A stretch of DNA of 33,498 bases from CAYFFO01 sp964342485 (GTDB taxonomy: Bacteria; Chloroflexota; Dehalococcoidia; Lucifugimonadales; CAJWER01), in assembly GCA_964342485.1 (NCBI GenBank), contig CAYFFO010000022.1, positions 1 through 33,498 of the forward strand. The letters are read 5' to 3'. The position numbers and the translations under genes are program-made. This document shows positions 1 to 9,700 of this stretch, piece by piece; positions within the stretch are counted from its first letter, which is position 1; the number at the start of each line of letters is the position of its first letter. Under the pieces are notes generated by a model that was given only the letters and a program-made list of their open reading frames with translations, had not been told where the DNA came from and made no database searches.

Positions 1-336
1 GTAAACGCCGTCAGTATAATTTACCTGTTTGATAAATGAAGCCAGCAGAGTTCCCTTCGAGGTTACTCCGAAAGCTGGATTTCTGTTATCAGATCCATCT
101 TCGGATATAACTATCGAGTGACTCCACGATTCTCCTCCGTCAGGAGAGTGTACAAACACCAGCCGGCCTCGCTCACCAATATGAAAATCGCTGTCTCTGG
201 TGACTACTCCCAGGTGGCCATTATGTAGTTTCTGTATTACTGGCCAGTACCCTCCCATTGTCATCATGACAAATCGCTGAGTTGGTAAAGGTCTGTATAC
301 TCCACTCAGGTTGTGTAATGGTCTTCTGTAATACAT
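1..336 (-). CDS. Sialidase/BNR-repeat family protein (5' part only, cut by window edge)
   Basis: The gene is open from an ATG at 336 leftward to base 1, giving 112 residues with the C-terminal part outside the window. The start is supported by an AGGAG about 9 nt upstream. Residues 64-71 read SPDGGESW, a good Asp-box (S-x-D-x-G-x-x-W), the hallmark of BNR/sialidase-like beta-propellers. Further blade-like text follows (GSDNRNPAFGVTSKGTLLASF). There is no signal peptide, so it may be cytoplasmic. Proteins of this type include exo-sialidases and many uncharacterised glycan- or aglycone-acting propellers, and an Asp-box alone does not show sialidase activity. It fits the sugar-catabolism setting of the neighbouring genes. 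I am confident of the fold family but not of the substrate. Confidence 0.7.
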   Translation of the reverse strand, partial: MYYRRPLHNLSGVYRPLPTQRFVMMTMGGYWPVIQKLHNGHLGVVTRDSDFHIGERGRLVFVHSPDGGESWSHSIVISEDGSDNRNPAFGVTSKGTLLASFIKQVNYTDGVY

Positions 337-548
337 TTGTTCCTGCTCCTTTGTAGTCTGTTAGGTCCCTTAATTGTGTAATTGTAATTGAGGGTTATTT
401 ATCTGTTTTACGATACTTAGGTCTTTTATTCTGTTTATTTTCTGAGACATAAATTTAGTCAATATTAGGTTATTTTGAGCAGATAGCAACCCCGTCAGCC
501 TTTATTTAGTAATATTTTAGACGGTGAAAATAAAAATAACGTAATAAT

Positions 549-1085
549 TTAAATATTCTTTACGAGATAGTTGCAGGTTTCAACATGCCAGGCTTGGCTT
601 CCGTCTCGTTCTGTGTATTTCCATCTGTCTATATAATCGCCAGCACCTATATCTTTATAACCCAATGTTTCATATAAAGTTCTGGCTCTTATATTATCAA
701 TTGAAACTCCTAATCCAATCTGAGGGTAGTTTCTATCATTAGCTATTTGTTCAGAAGTCTGCAACAAAAGAGTACCTATACCTGATGACCGATGATCAGG
801 ATGTACAAAGAGATCATCGATGTTTGGGCAAGGTCCAACGATAGATGATAGTGCTTTGTGAGATTTACCTTGCCATTCTAGAGACGCATGCCCGGTTGGT
901 TTGTTATTTATCCAGGCAATAAGATAGGTTAACTCACCTGTTTTTTGGCGTTCAAATCGTTCTCGATGTTTTTGAAGGTTACCCCAGTCTTGATTGATAT
1001 AAGATTCAATAATTACAAGATGTTCTTCGGCAATGGGTTTTATTTCAAATTTACTTTTGATCAAAATTAAACCAAATAATATCAA
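549..1085 (-). CDS. GNAT family N-acetyltransferase
   Basis: This is a single-domain Gcn5-related acetyltransferase of up to 178 aa. The acetyl-CoA pyrophosphate-binding motif A is visible as HRSSGIGTLLL (Q/R-x-x-G-x-G/A pattern) after the beta4 strand NIDDLFVHPDH. The C-terminal ARTLYETLGYKDIG is the usual alpha4/beta6 motif B segment. It would transfer an acetyl group from acetyl-CoA to an amine, and the acceptor is unknown. The start is uncertain: the longest frame begins at a TTG (1085) without a clear Shine-Dalgarno, and another TTG lies seven codons in. No in-frame ATG precedes the conserved core. It is transcribed divergently from the Gfo/Idh/MocA gene to its right, across about 190 bases. 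Confidence 0.75.
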   Translation of the reverse strand: MILFGLILIKSKFEIKPIAEEHLVIIESYINQDWGNLQKHRERFERQKTGELTYLIAWINNKPTGHASLEWQGKSHKALSSIVGPCPNIDDLFVHPDHRSSGIGTLLLQTSEQIANDRNYPQIGLGVSIDNIRARTLYETLGYKDIGAGDYIDRWKYTERDGSQAWHVETCNYLVKNI

Positions 1086-1277
1086 TAATTAAAACAATAT
1101 TTTAAATATGATACGCCATAACCTGAGTATCTGAATAGATCATATTTGTTATATTTGATCTTAAATTGAAATATGCTTAACAAAAGAATATATAATATCG
1201 AAAATTTATTCACATTTTGACTATGGTATTTGGAATTCAACTTAATTAAATATACAAGGATGGATTAAGGTGTATTG

Positions 1278-2333
1278 ATGGATAAAAAGGTATATAGAGT
1301 AGGGATTGTTGGCTTAACCGGTATAGTAGCTAAAGAAGTACAGGAAACGGAATCTCCTTTCATAGAAGAAATTGTTCATGGACATGCAGCAGGTCTTTCA
1401 GTAATTGATGGTTTTGATATTGTAGCGATCTGTGATTTAGTTCCCGAACTTCTGGATGAATTTTCTAAGAATTGGGGTCAGAGATGGCCTAATGCTAAAC
1501 CGTATCAAGATTTTACTGAAATGCTTGCTAATTCTGAACTTGATATTCTCGCGATTGCTACTGGTGACCATACTCACGCAATTTTAGGTGAGCAAGCAGC
1601 TAAATCAGGTCTGAAGGGTATTTTCTGTGAAAAACCTCTTGCTACCAGCGTGGATGATGCTGACCGGCTGATTAAAGCATGTGAAACCAATAATGTCGTA
1701 ATAACCGTTGACCACAGTCGTAGATGGAGCCCTAGGTGGAGGAGTGTATATGACGAGGTTGATAGTGGGTCGATAGGAGAACTTACAACTATGGTTGGTA
1801 CGCTTGGAGGTCCGCGTGCAATGTTATTCAGGAATGGAACCCATATGATAGATACTATGTGTATGTATGCTAAATCAAAACCTTCTCAGGTATGGGCTAG
1901 ATTAGAAGAAGGTTTTGAGCATTGGGACAAGTATAAGGGAGACGGAGGTAAATTACCTGAGAATGATCCTGGTGCAATGGGATTCATTCAATTTGAGAAC
2001 GGAATTCGAGCAATGTACTGTGGGATGAAAGATACCCAAAAAATGTTTTCATTGCAGCTGTCTGGAACGGAAGGACAAATATTTGTAACTGAAGAAAAAG
2101 CCAGTTTGTTAACCACAAAAGAACATAATAACTATTTCCAAAGTAGTACGACATCAATTAAACCAAAATCTTATACTTCTGAAGGTATAGCAGCTGGATA
2201 CCAGGAGTTAGTACATTTAATTGAAAATGGTGGTGAGGGTGTGTCTATGGCCAGAGAAGCTCGGAAAACTGTCCAGATATTAACAGGTTTTTTGAAATCA
2301 CAGCAGAATGATTCTTCTTTAATAGACGTTTAA
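1278..2333 (+). CDS. Gfo/Idh/MocA family oxidoreductase
   Basis: This is an NAD(P)-dependent sugar or inositol dehydrogenase-like protein of about 351 aa. The N-terminal Rossmann fold begins RVGIVGLTGIVA, so the usual GxGxxG is relaxed. The active-site signature CEKPLATS, with the conserved Lys, lies near residue 118. The C-terminal alpha/beta dimerisation domain carries NGTHMIDTM, which supplies the catalytic His. ATG 1278 is preferred over the in-frame TTG at 1275 because AAGG lies 7-10 nt upstream. It is followed after about 50 bases by a 2-hydroxyacid dehydrogenase on the same strand, so the two probably form an operon. Six members of this family lie in the window. The substrate cannot be assigned from sequence. 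Confidence 0.85.
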   Translation: MDKKVYRVGIVGLTGIVAKEVQETESPFIEEIVHGHAAGLSVIDGFDIVAICDLVPELLDEFSKNWGQRWPNAKPYQDFTEMLANSELDILAIATGDHTHAILGEQAAKSGLKGIFCEKPLATSVDDADRLIKACETNNVVITVDHSRRWSPRWRSVYDEVDSGSIGELTTMVGTLGGPRAMLFRNGTHMIDTMCMYAKSKPSQVWARLEEGFEHWDKYKGDGGKLPENDPGAMGFIQFENGIRAMYCGMKDTQKMFSLQLSGTEGQIFVTEEKASLLTTKEHNNYFQSSTTSIKPKSYTSEGIAAGYQELVHLIENGGEGVSMAREARKTVQILTGFLKSQQNDSSLIDV

Positions 2334-2374
2334 AAACATAAACAGGTCAAAATCTATTGAAAAGCGGTATAAGT

Positions 2375-2380
2375 AAGGAG
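2375..2380 (+). promoter_or_regulatory. Ribosome binding site fixing the start of the 2-hydroxyacid dehydrogenase
   Basis: AAGGAG lies 6 nt before ATG 2387. It decides in favour of that start over the in-frame TTG at 2357, which has no such site. Confidence 0.7.
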
Positions 2381-2386
2381 AACAGA

Positions 2387-3373
2387 ATGTCAGAGAGAGT
2401 GAAGATAGTAGTACCTGGAGATGATCCCGCTCAAATACAGGGGTCAGCGCATCTTGAACGGCTAAGGCCTTATGGAGATGTAGAATTGTTCACCGACAGG
2501 CCCTCTTCAATGGATGAACAATTGTCCCGTGTTCATGGAGCTACGGTAATTATGAATACCAGGGGTGCAGTCAAATGGTATGAAGATACGCTGAAGCAAC
2601 TACCTGATCTTGAGTTAATTGCGACCTGCTCAATAGGTACCGACATGATTGATATCAATCAGGCAAGGGAACTTGGTATAACCGTATGCAATCAACCTGG
2701 CAAGATAGCCCCATATGTGGCTGAACATATAATTGGTTTAATGTTTGCGGTGGCAAAGCGCGGATCATATCAAACAGAAGAGTTGAGGTCAGGACGTTGG
2801 TCAGCAGAGCCTAAAAATATATATTTAAGAGGCAAGACAATAGGGTTAATAGGGACAGGTAATACAGGAGGGGAAGTAGCGAGAATAGCGAACACGCTGG
2901 GTATGCGAGTTATAGCGTGGACATTTAATCCTTCAGATGAGCGAGGAATGGATCTTGGAGTAGAGTATATGCAGTTGGATGATTTACTGGTTGAGTCTGA
3001 TGTGGTTAGTATCCAGGTTAGGTTGAGTGAAGATAGTCGCCATATGCTTGGAGAGCGTGAGTTTGGAATGATGAAGCCTGGAGCTATCTTCGTAAATGGA
3101 GGTCGAGGGGAGTTAATTGATACTTCTGCGTTGATAGAAGTATTGAACTCCGGCCATCTTGCCGGAGCTGGGCTTGATGTATTTGAGGAGGAGCCTCTTC
3201 CAGCCGGTCATCCAATACTTGAATGCGAGCAGGTTGTATTGACACCTCATATAGCAGATCAAACGCCTGAGGGCGTTGAGAGTTTGAATGAGGGATGTGT
3301 ATCCAATGTAATAGCATATTTAGAAGGTAGAGCACAGAATGTAGCGAATCCCGTAAACCAGGATACAAAATAA
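2387..3373 (+). CDS. D-isomer-specific 2-hydroxyacid dehydrogenase
   Basis: This is a 328-aa NAD-dependent 2-hydroxyacid dehydrogenase of the phosphoglycerate/glyoxylate reductase superfamily. The nucleotide-binding fold has the motif GLIGTGNTGGEVA near residue 155. The catalytic residues of the family are in place: Arg in NGGRGELID (about 239), Glu in DVFEEEPLP (about 268) and His in LTPHIADQT (about 287). It interconverts a D-2-hydroxyacid and a 2-oxoacid, with phosphoglycerate, glycerate and glyoxylate types all possible. It lacks the C-terminal ACT/regulatory domain of long SerA forms, so it is a short type. It lies just downstream of a Gfo/Idh/MocA gene in the same orientation, which suggests a role in carbohydrate-acid catabolism rather than serine synthesis. 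That role is inference. Confidence 0.85.
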   Translation: MSERVKIVVPGDDPAQIQGSAHLERLRPYGDVELFTDRPSSMDEQLSRVHGATVIMNTRGAVKWYEDTLKQLPDLELIATCSIGTDMIDINQARELGITVCNQPGKIAPYVAEHIIGLMFAVAKRGSYQTEELRSGRWSAEPKNIYLRGKTIGLIGTGNTGGEVARIANTLGMRVIAWTFNPSDERGMDLGVEYMQLDDLLVESDVVSIQVRLSEDSRHMLGEREFGMMKPGAIFVNGGRGELIDTSALIEVLNSGHLAGAGLDVFEEEPLPAGHPILECEQVVLTPHIADQTPEGVESLNEGCVSNVIAYLEGRAQNVANPVNQDTK

Positions 3374-3505
3374 TGGAAACTGGTCTTACAGTAGGTGGGT
3401 ATCGTCTCATGGACACGAAATGGGCCACGTTACTGTTTGTCATACCTTACCTGAAGTCAAAGATATCTATGTTTGTAGTAGGTTATCCGTTAAATTTGTG
3501 AATCA

Positions 3506-4519
3506 TCACCAAGACCATTTATTTTCAAGATCAGTGTTCACCACTTTTCCAGTCGGCCATTTGCCGTTGTAAAGATCAATAATACATTGAGCTGATTCAT
3601 TCCCCATGTCGCGTTCTGAAAGAATATCACCACCTGCCACGTGCGGTGACAGCACAACGTTATCCATTGCAAAAAGACGGTTGTTAGGATCGGTTGGTTC
3701 TTCTTCTAAAACATCTAGACCAGCCCCAGCTATTTGACCAGATTCCAATCCATTTATAAGGTCGTTTTCAACTACCAAGCCACCTCTAGCAGTATTTATT
3801 AAGATTGCGTCATTTTTCATGAGAGCAAGTTTCTTTTTATCGATTAATCCATGTGTGCTTTGAGTTAGTGCGCAATTTAAACTGACAAAGTCAGATTGTG
3901 CCAATAAACTATCAAGATCTAGTAACTTTATATCTAATTTCTGTACAAAATTGTTATCAGGATATGGTTCAGTAGCATATATATTCATCTTCATAGAATG
4001 AGCTCTGGTGGCAACTGCCTGTCCTATTCTACCCAGGCCTACTATTCCCAAAGATGAGCCTCTTAGTGGTCTTAATATGGCTGATGGCCATTTGCCGCTT
4101 CTCATCATGGTATCTAATTTTACTGTAGATTTTGCTACTGCCATCAGTAACGAAATAGTTTGTTCTGCTACAGCTTCATAGTTTGCATTCGGTGTGATAG
4201 TTACTGCCACGTTGTGTTCGCTGGCAGAAATTAGATCTACTTTATCGTATCCAACTCCTGATCGAGCTATTACTCGAAGTAGCGGCAGTGATTTTATTAT
4301 ATTTGCAGGATATCTTTCTCCGGCGGCAATAACTGCAGAAGCCCCTGAGAGAATTTCTATCTGTTCCTCGTCAGTTGCATTTCCATTAGAAAAATGTTTT
4401 GCTCCAATAGGTATCACAGTGAAACCATTGTCTTTGAGAAGTTTTATGAAATCTGGTTCGGGTCTGTCTGAATTGTATTTAGTTTTAGAGCTTACTGTGC
4501 TAACGGCTACTATAGTCAA
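3506..4519 (-). CDS. D-isomer-specific 2-hydroxyacid dehydrogenase (phosphoglycerate dehydrogenase-like)
   Basis: This is a second, distinct member of the 2-hydroxyacid dehydrogenase family (337 aa) on the opposite strand, convergent with the first. It has a substrate-domain loop ARSGVGYDKVDL, the NAD motif GIVGLGRIGQAVA, catalytic Arg in INTARGGLV, Glu in DVLEEEPTD and His in LSPHVAGGD. The overall pattern is closer to SerA/hydroxypyruvate reductase than the neighbour is. There is no ACT domain, so it is a short form. Translation starts at a TTG (4519), supported by AGGAG 7 nt upstream. The two dehydrogenases clearly differ in sequence and are not a recent duplication. The exact substrate is undetermined. 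Confidence 0.85.
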   Translation of the reverse strand: MTIVAVSTVSSKTKYNSDRPEPDFIKLLKDNGFTVIPIGAKHFSNGNATDEEQIEILSGASAVIAAGERYPANIIKSLPLLRVIARSGVGYDKVDLISASEHNVAVTITPNANYEAVAEQTISLLMAVAKSTVKLDTMMRSGKWPSAILRPLRGSSLGIVGLGRIGQAVATRAHSMKMNIYATEPYPDNNFVQKLDIKLLDLDSLLAQSDFVSLNCALTQSTHGLIDKKKLALMKNDAILINTARGGLVVENDLINGLESGQIAGAGLDVLEEEPTDPNNRLFAMDNVVLSPHVAGGDILSERDMGNESAQCIIDLYNGKWPTGKVVNTDLENKWSW

Positions 4520-4526
4520 AATTTAT

Positions 4527-4531
4527 CTCCT
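4527..4531 (-). promoter_or_regulatory. Ribosome binding site supporting a TTG start
   Basis: AGGAG on the minus strand lies 7 nt before TTG 4519. No ATG is available near the conserved N-terminus (TIVAVSTVSS), so this site decides the unusual start of the minus-strand dehydrogenase. Confidence 0.65.
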
Positions 4532-4679
4532 GATATTACTTGAAAAGACATACGATTAATCGACCCTGTAATCTTAATAAACTGAGATTTATATAGAAAC
4601 GATTATGTATATTTAAAATCATAGACGAATTTATGCTAATCTGACTAGAGATTATATATTTTTGAAATTGGAATCAATT

Positions 4680-5435
4680 ATGAAACATAATTTAGCTAAG
4701 GAACAGATGCTTAAAGGCAATCCAGCCATCGGTGCAGAGGTATCACTCGGATCACCTATATCTGCGGAAATAATTTCAAGTGTAGGGTTTGATTTTGTTG
4801 TAGTTGATTTTCAACACGGTGCATGGACTGAGGAATCAGCAACAGCAGCATTTAGGAGCATAGTTTTAGGTGGATCGATTCCAATGGCTCGTGTACGGAA
4901 AAATGACTATAGTCTTATAGGAAGGTTACTGGATCTTGGTGTCATGGGAATCATTGTCCCTATGGTCAATTCCGTTGAAGATGCTCAGTCAGCAGCTTAT
5001 GCAACCAGATATCCACCTCAGGGAGGGAGATCAAATGGAGCATTTGCCACAGGCTATCTTGGGAATGATTATGAACAAAAAATCGATAATGAAGTATTTT
5101 TAGCGGTTCAGATAGAAACAGGAATTGCTCAGTTAAAATCTGAGGAAATAATGGCTGTAGAAGGAATTGATGCCTGTTGGATAGGACCCATGGATCTTGC
5201 ACGTACCAAAGGTCTGGATCTTAAGACTAAAGATGGACAGGATCAACATGTGAAAGCGATAACAGATATTGTTGAGTCATGTATCAGGGCTGGAAAAATT
5301 CCTGGTATAGCTTTGGGAGATCCTGAAATAGCCCGATTTTGGATAGAACGTGGATGTCTTTTTGTTACAACCGGCACAGATGCTAGCTGGGCCAGAGATG
5401 GAGCAGTTAAGACGCTTTCACAACTGAAGAGTTGA
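4680..5435 (+). CDS. HpcH/HpaI-type class II aldolase
   Basis: This is a 251-aa TIM-barrel aldolase of the HpcH/HpaI family, which performs metal-dependent retro-aldol cleavage of 4-hydroxy-2-oxoacids to pyruvate (or a related 2-oxoacid) plus an aldehyde. Visible family residues are the base His in VVDFQHGAW (about residue 45), the Arg in ARVRKND (about 71), the metal-binding Glu in QIETG (about 146) and Asp in GPMDLA (about 171). These spacings match the known enzymes closely. ATG 4680 is preferred over the in-frame TTG at 4662, although neither has a strong Shine-Dalgarno. It is followed after about 45 bases by a Gfo/Idh/MocA gene, which suggests an operon that cleaves sugar-derived oxoacids. 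Homologues include KDR/KDG-type aldolases and 2,4-dihydroxyhept-2-enedioate aldolase. Confidence 0.85.
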   Translation: MKHNLAKEQMLKGNPAIGAEVSLGSPISAEIISSVGFDFVVVDFQHGAWTEESATAAFRSIVLGGSIPMARVRKNDYSLIGRLLDLGVMGIIVPMVNSVEDAQSAAYATRYPPQGGRSNGAFATGYLGNDYEQKIDNEVFLAVQIETGIAQLKSEEIMAVEGIDACWIGPMDLARTKGLDLKTKDGQDQHVKAITDIVESCIRAGKIPGIALGDPEIARFWIERGCLFVTTGTDASWARDGAVKTLSQLKS

Positions 5436-5482
5436 TGTAAGAGCAATATAGAGTCCATTTAATTAATAGGTGAGGGATGTCA

Positions 5483-6598
5483 ATGTATAGAGCAGCAGTT
5501 ATCGGTTTAGGTAGGATGGGTAGTACATATGACGATGAAGTCGAGCACGGTGGCACTGTAACTCTTCCATATTGTCATGGACCCAGCTACTACTATTCTC
5601 CAAGGACAGAATTGATTTCTGGAGCAGATCCTCATCCTGAACAAAGATCCATGTTTGGAGAACGATGGGATATATCAGAAGATCGGTTATACACAGATTA
5701 TAAGGAGATGATTGAGAGGGAACAGCTTGACATCGTGAGTGTTACCACGACAGCTAAGATTAGAGCTTCCATAGTAAAAGATGTTGCCCGGTCGGGGGTA
5801 AAGGCTATCTGGGCTGAAAAACCTATTGCGTTTAGTCTTGAAGAAGCAGATGAAATGTTAGAAGTCTGCAATGATAATGGTGTCGTTTTAGCTTTGAATA
5901 CTGCCAGAAGATGGATGTCTTCATACACTGAAATAAAACAGATTCTGGATTCTGGCAAACTTGGCCAGATATTACAGATAACAGGATATTGGAGATGTGG
6001 TCTTTCACACAATGGGAGTCATCTTATCGACATAATACGATTCTTAGCCGGGGGCAATATTGAATGGGTTTTTGGAGAAATGAGTTCTGACCAGGAAGCG
6101 GAACTTGACGATGATTTGGAAGGGAACGGATATCTAGCGTTTGACAACGGGGTTAGGGCTTTCCTAAGGAGCATGGATTGTGGTAATGCTGTTGGGACCT
6201 ATATTGATGTGATTTGTGAATCAGGAAGAATTGTTTGTAAAGAAGGTTCAGGTGAATATTTGGTATACCAGATTGGATCTGGCATTGAAGGAACACAGAG
6301 AAAAGGTGAATCACCAGTGGTTTATCCGGTTCCTCTGCCTGCCAGACCACAGGGTACAGGTCTTACAATAATAGAAGATTTAATAAGCAGCATGGATAAC
6401 AATACTAAACCAAGAGCTTCTATTGAAGATGGAATAGCTAGTTTAGAAATAGCGATAGCATTAAGAGAATCCCACAGAAAAGGCGGAGTTAAGGTGAAAT
6501 TACCGATTTCTGATAGATCCCTTGGAATTAGATCGAATGAAACTTTGAAAGGCGATATTCCTGCCCGTATCAGGAGACAACTTGAAAACGGTTCGTAA
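5483..6598 (+). CDS. Gfo/Idh/MocA family oxidoreductase
   Basis: This is an NAD(P)-binding oxidoreductase of about 371 aa. The N-terminus YRAAVIGLGRMGSTYDDE gives a clean GxGxxG. The catalytic Lys sits in AEKPIAFSLEEA near residue 113, and the C-terminal domain has NGSHLIDIIRFLAGG with the conserved His. ATG 5483 is preferred over ATG 5477 because GAGGG at 5472-5476 is 6 nt from it and touches the earlier one. The closest relative in the window is the minus-strand gene at 26174-27262. They share the YRAAVIG start, the long loop before RTELI, TDYK.MI and the RRW motif, so the two are paralogues. It lies downstream of the HpcH-type aldolase in a probable operon. Confidence 0.85.
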   Translation: MYRAAVIGLGRMGSTYDDEVEHGGTVTLPYCHGPSYYYSPRTELISGADPHPEQRSMFGERWDISEDRLYTDYKEMIEREQLDIVSVTTTAKIRASIVKDVARSGVKAIWAEKPIAFSLEEADEMLEVCNDNGVVLALNTARRWMSSYTEIKQILDSGKLGQILQITGYWRCGLSHNGSHLIDIIRFLAGGNIEWVFGEMSSDQEAELDDDLEGNGYLAFDNGVRAFLRSMDCGNAVGTYIDVICESGRIVCKEGSGEYLVYQIGSGIEGTQRKGESPVVYPVPLPARPQGTGLTIIEDLISSMDNNTKPRASIEDGIASLEIAIALRESHRKGGVKVKLPISDRSLGIRSNETLKGDIPARIRRQLENGS

Positions 6599-6748
6599 TG
6601 ATAAAATCAGAAATTGCGTGAATTTGAAATCTAGGTAGGTTGTAAATAGAATCAACAGACTTACCATTATATAATAACTTTGATAGCAAGTTAGACACCA
6701 TTTTTAAATATCTTAATTCTGCCAAAATTCTATAAACTGAACTTCCTT

Positions 6749-9700
6749 ATGGAATTAACGAACAAGTTTACTTTAACTCTCAAATATTTATCGAAAGATC
6801 GATTTCTACTCTCCGTAATTTTTGTTGCGGTGTTTGTAACTGTTTGTCTTAGTGCTTCGATACCGATTTATTTAAAAGCCCTTGAACAATTGGCTTTCAA
6901 TATATCTTTAGACCGAGTCAGTGGGAAATTATTGCAGATTCATGTTTTAGGTTCCAATACTCTAGTGGGTGAGAGACCGCTATCTGAAAATGATTCCCTG
7001 TTAATGGATTCAATATCTAATAATATCGGACTTATTTATCGCGGTCATGAAAAGTATCTCAGGGGAGATATACAGTTGGTCGGTCATCCAGAACACCCAC
7101 TCCCAGATGAAGGTCTTGCTGGCCTCAATATTACCAGGGGATATATTCAATATATGTCCAATTTGAGTAAACACTCACGTTTTCTTGAGGGAAGAATGGC
7201 GCTTGATTCGGTGAAACAATATAAAAACTCAGTTGAAATAGAAGGGGTTGTTTCAAGGAAAACAGCTAACGGATTTGAATTACATTTGGATGACATTCTT
7301 GTACTTAGACCTGCTGTTAAAGCAAGATCAGAGCTTTTGGTTAGGGTTGTAGGTGTGCTGGAAGAAGGTGACTCTGACTCAGAATATTGGCGGATGGGGA
7401 AGATGTTTTTGGATCCTGCAACTCTTGATCTAAATATTCCAACTGATATGCAAGATATCATAACTGGAGGTACAGAATTACCAGAAGTAAGGATGTTACC
7501 TATATTTGTTACAGAACAATCTATGATTGATGCCGTGAATCATACATATCCTGGTTCGCTCGTAGAACCAAGTTGGTTCCTTTTATTAGATAAACAAAAA
7601 ATGAAAAATTGGTCTGTATCTGAATCCAAGCGTAGGATCGAAGAATTTCGTACTGCAGTCCTTTCTTCTATGCCAGGAACATCAATATCAATGAAGACTG
7701 TAGAGCAACTGATTCTTCAGCTTCAGAAACGAAGTTTTCTGACAAAAATCCCTATGTTTGTCCTAATGGTAGTAACGGTAATAACAATCGTCATATTTAT
7801 GCTAATGATGGTTTCAAATATAGTACAGAGTAGGCAAAGAGATGCATCATTACTGAAAAGTAGGGGAGCAAATACATGGGCGGTTCTTCGTTTATATATG
7901 TTTGAAGGGGTATCAATGTGCCTGGTTTCTGTTTTGGTGGCTCCTGCATTTGCTTTCTTGATAGTTACATTAAGTGGCAAACTACCCTATTTTAACGAGG
8001 TGACTCAAGGAAGATCTCTGCCTGTTAGCATCGACTATTGGCCTTTTGTGGCAGCATTATTGGCATGTTTACTATGTCTTGCCATTTTGATTGTGCCTGG
8101 AACGATAGGTGCTAGGATGGGTTTGTTGCTTCATAATCTAAAATCTGCTCGCCCAACCGCAACTACGTTTTTACACAGATATAATATAGATATTCTTTTG
8201 CTAGGAATTACTGGACTTGTATTTTGGGAGCTAACTACTAGAAAAACGATTGTTTCAAAAGGTATTTTCGATACATCTCAAGTTAATGAAATGTTACTTT
8301 TTGCACCCGCACTATTTTTGTTAACTATAGGAATACTATTCTTCAGGTTTTTCCCTTTGGTAGTGAGATATGTTAGTGGAGAAAGTCATCAATTGATCCA
8401 CTTTCTGGCTAGCTTATCAATTGGATTGACTGGATTGGCAATTTTGTATAGGGGGCTATATGAAAACACTGAAGATAATTGGACTCTCCTTTTATCATTA
8501 TTGATAACAGCTGGAGCATTATATTTGCTTTATTGCCGGGTTGATCGGTTTATTTTTAAAAACACGATTTTGATTCTAGGAATTATTGTAACGATCATTT
8601 TCTTTTTAATTAAACCAATACACAATCAAGATTATCTTTATTTGGCAAATATAGGGTTTGCCATGATTTTCCCATCTGTACTTATTTTCTTATGTTTCAG
8701 AAAGGTTTTAAGAAGCGCTCCTATCTGGATTTCGATGGCGTTGCTGAGGATGTCTAGATCTCCATACAGTTATTCAAGATTGATACTCCTTTTACTTGTT
8801 TCAGTTGGACTTGCAGTCCTGGCAACGACTGTTGGAGGGACTTTAGAAGCCAGTTATCTTGATCGTGCTGCCTATAAGTCTGGGACTGATCTGAGGGTCT
8901 CTGGGTTCACTAGTTTCAGGCAAGGAGGCTTATCAGGTTTAATCGATTCTTATGCATCTACAAAAGGAATCAAGAATACATCATTAGGATATCGATCGAG
9001 TGGATCAATTGGGCCTGTTAATTTTGAATCTTTAGGTATAGAACCGAATAAACTTAAAGATATGCTTTGGTATAGAGAAGATTTTTCAGATGATTCATTA
9101 GACATTTCGATAAGTCCGATTGATTCAAACAATAAACTTGAACCTATAATTCTTCCAGAGAATACCTCACATCTTGGTGTTTGGATTAAACCATTGAAAT
9201 ATAATCCATTAATGGATGCCTGGCTTGTCGTACATGATAATGTTGGTTTCCCAACATCTATAAAACTAGGCAGGTTTGAGGGTCACGATTGGCAGTTCCT
9301 GAGTGCAGAAATTCCAGACCATGTGCTAACACCTATAAGCTTAGTTGCATTTCAAATAGTCGAACCATCATTTCTTTTTGGCCGTGAAACACCTGGGACT
9401 TTACTGTTAGATGATTTGCAGGCAATAGTAGATGGTCGGTCAATAATTTTGGATGATTTTGAAAATGATTTTGACTGGGTACCAATCATAACCGAAGATA
9501 TTATTTCCGAACAATTCATACCCACCTTAGAAGAATCTTATAACGGTAAACGATCTGGAGCTTTGGTTTTTGGAAGTGAAACTGATCAAGGGTATCGAGG
9601 GTTTTATTCAAATCCAGAATCTGGACCTATGTATGCTATTGCAAGTTCCAATTTGATGCTTGCCTTAGGTGCAAATGTTGGCGATACTTTTTTATCTAAG

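Noticed and set aside
1217..1256. TTGACT as a -35 element upstream of the first Gfo/Idh/MocA gene
   Set aside because: No convincing -10 box lies at 16-18 bases, so no promoter is claimed.
3084..3443. Minus-strand open frame of 119 codons
   Set aside because: It mostly overlaps the well-supported 2-hydroxyacid dehydrogenase in antisense and has no recognisable domain.
4194..4559. Plus-strand open frame of 121 codons
   Set aside because: It is antisense to the minus-strand dehydrogenase, with low-complexity hydrophobic text and no motif.
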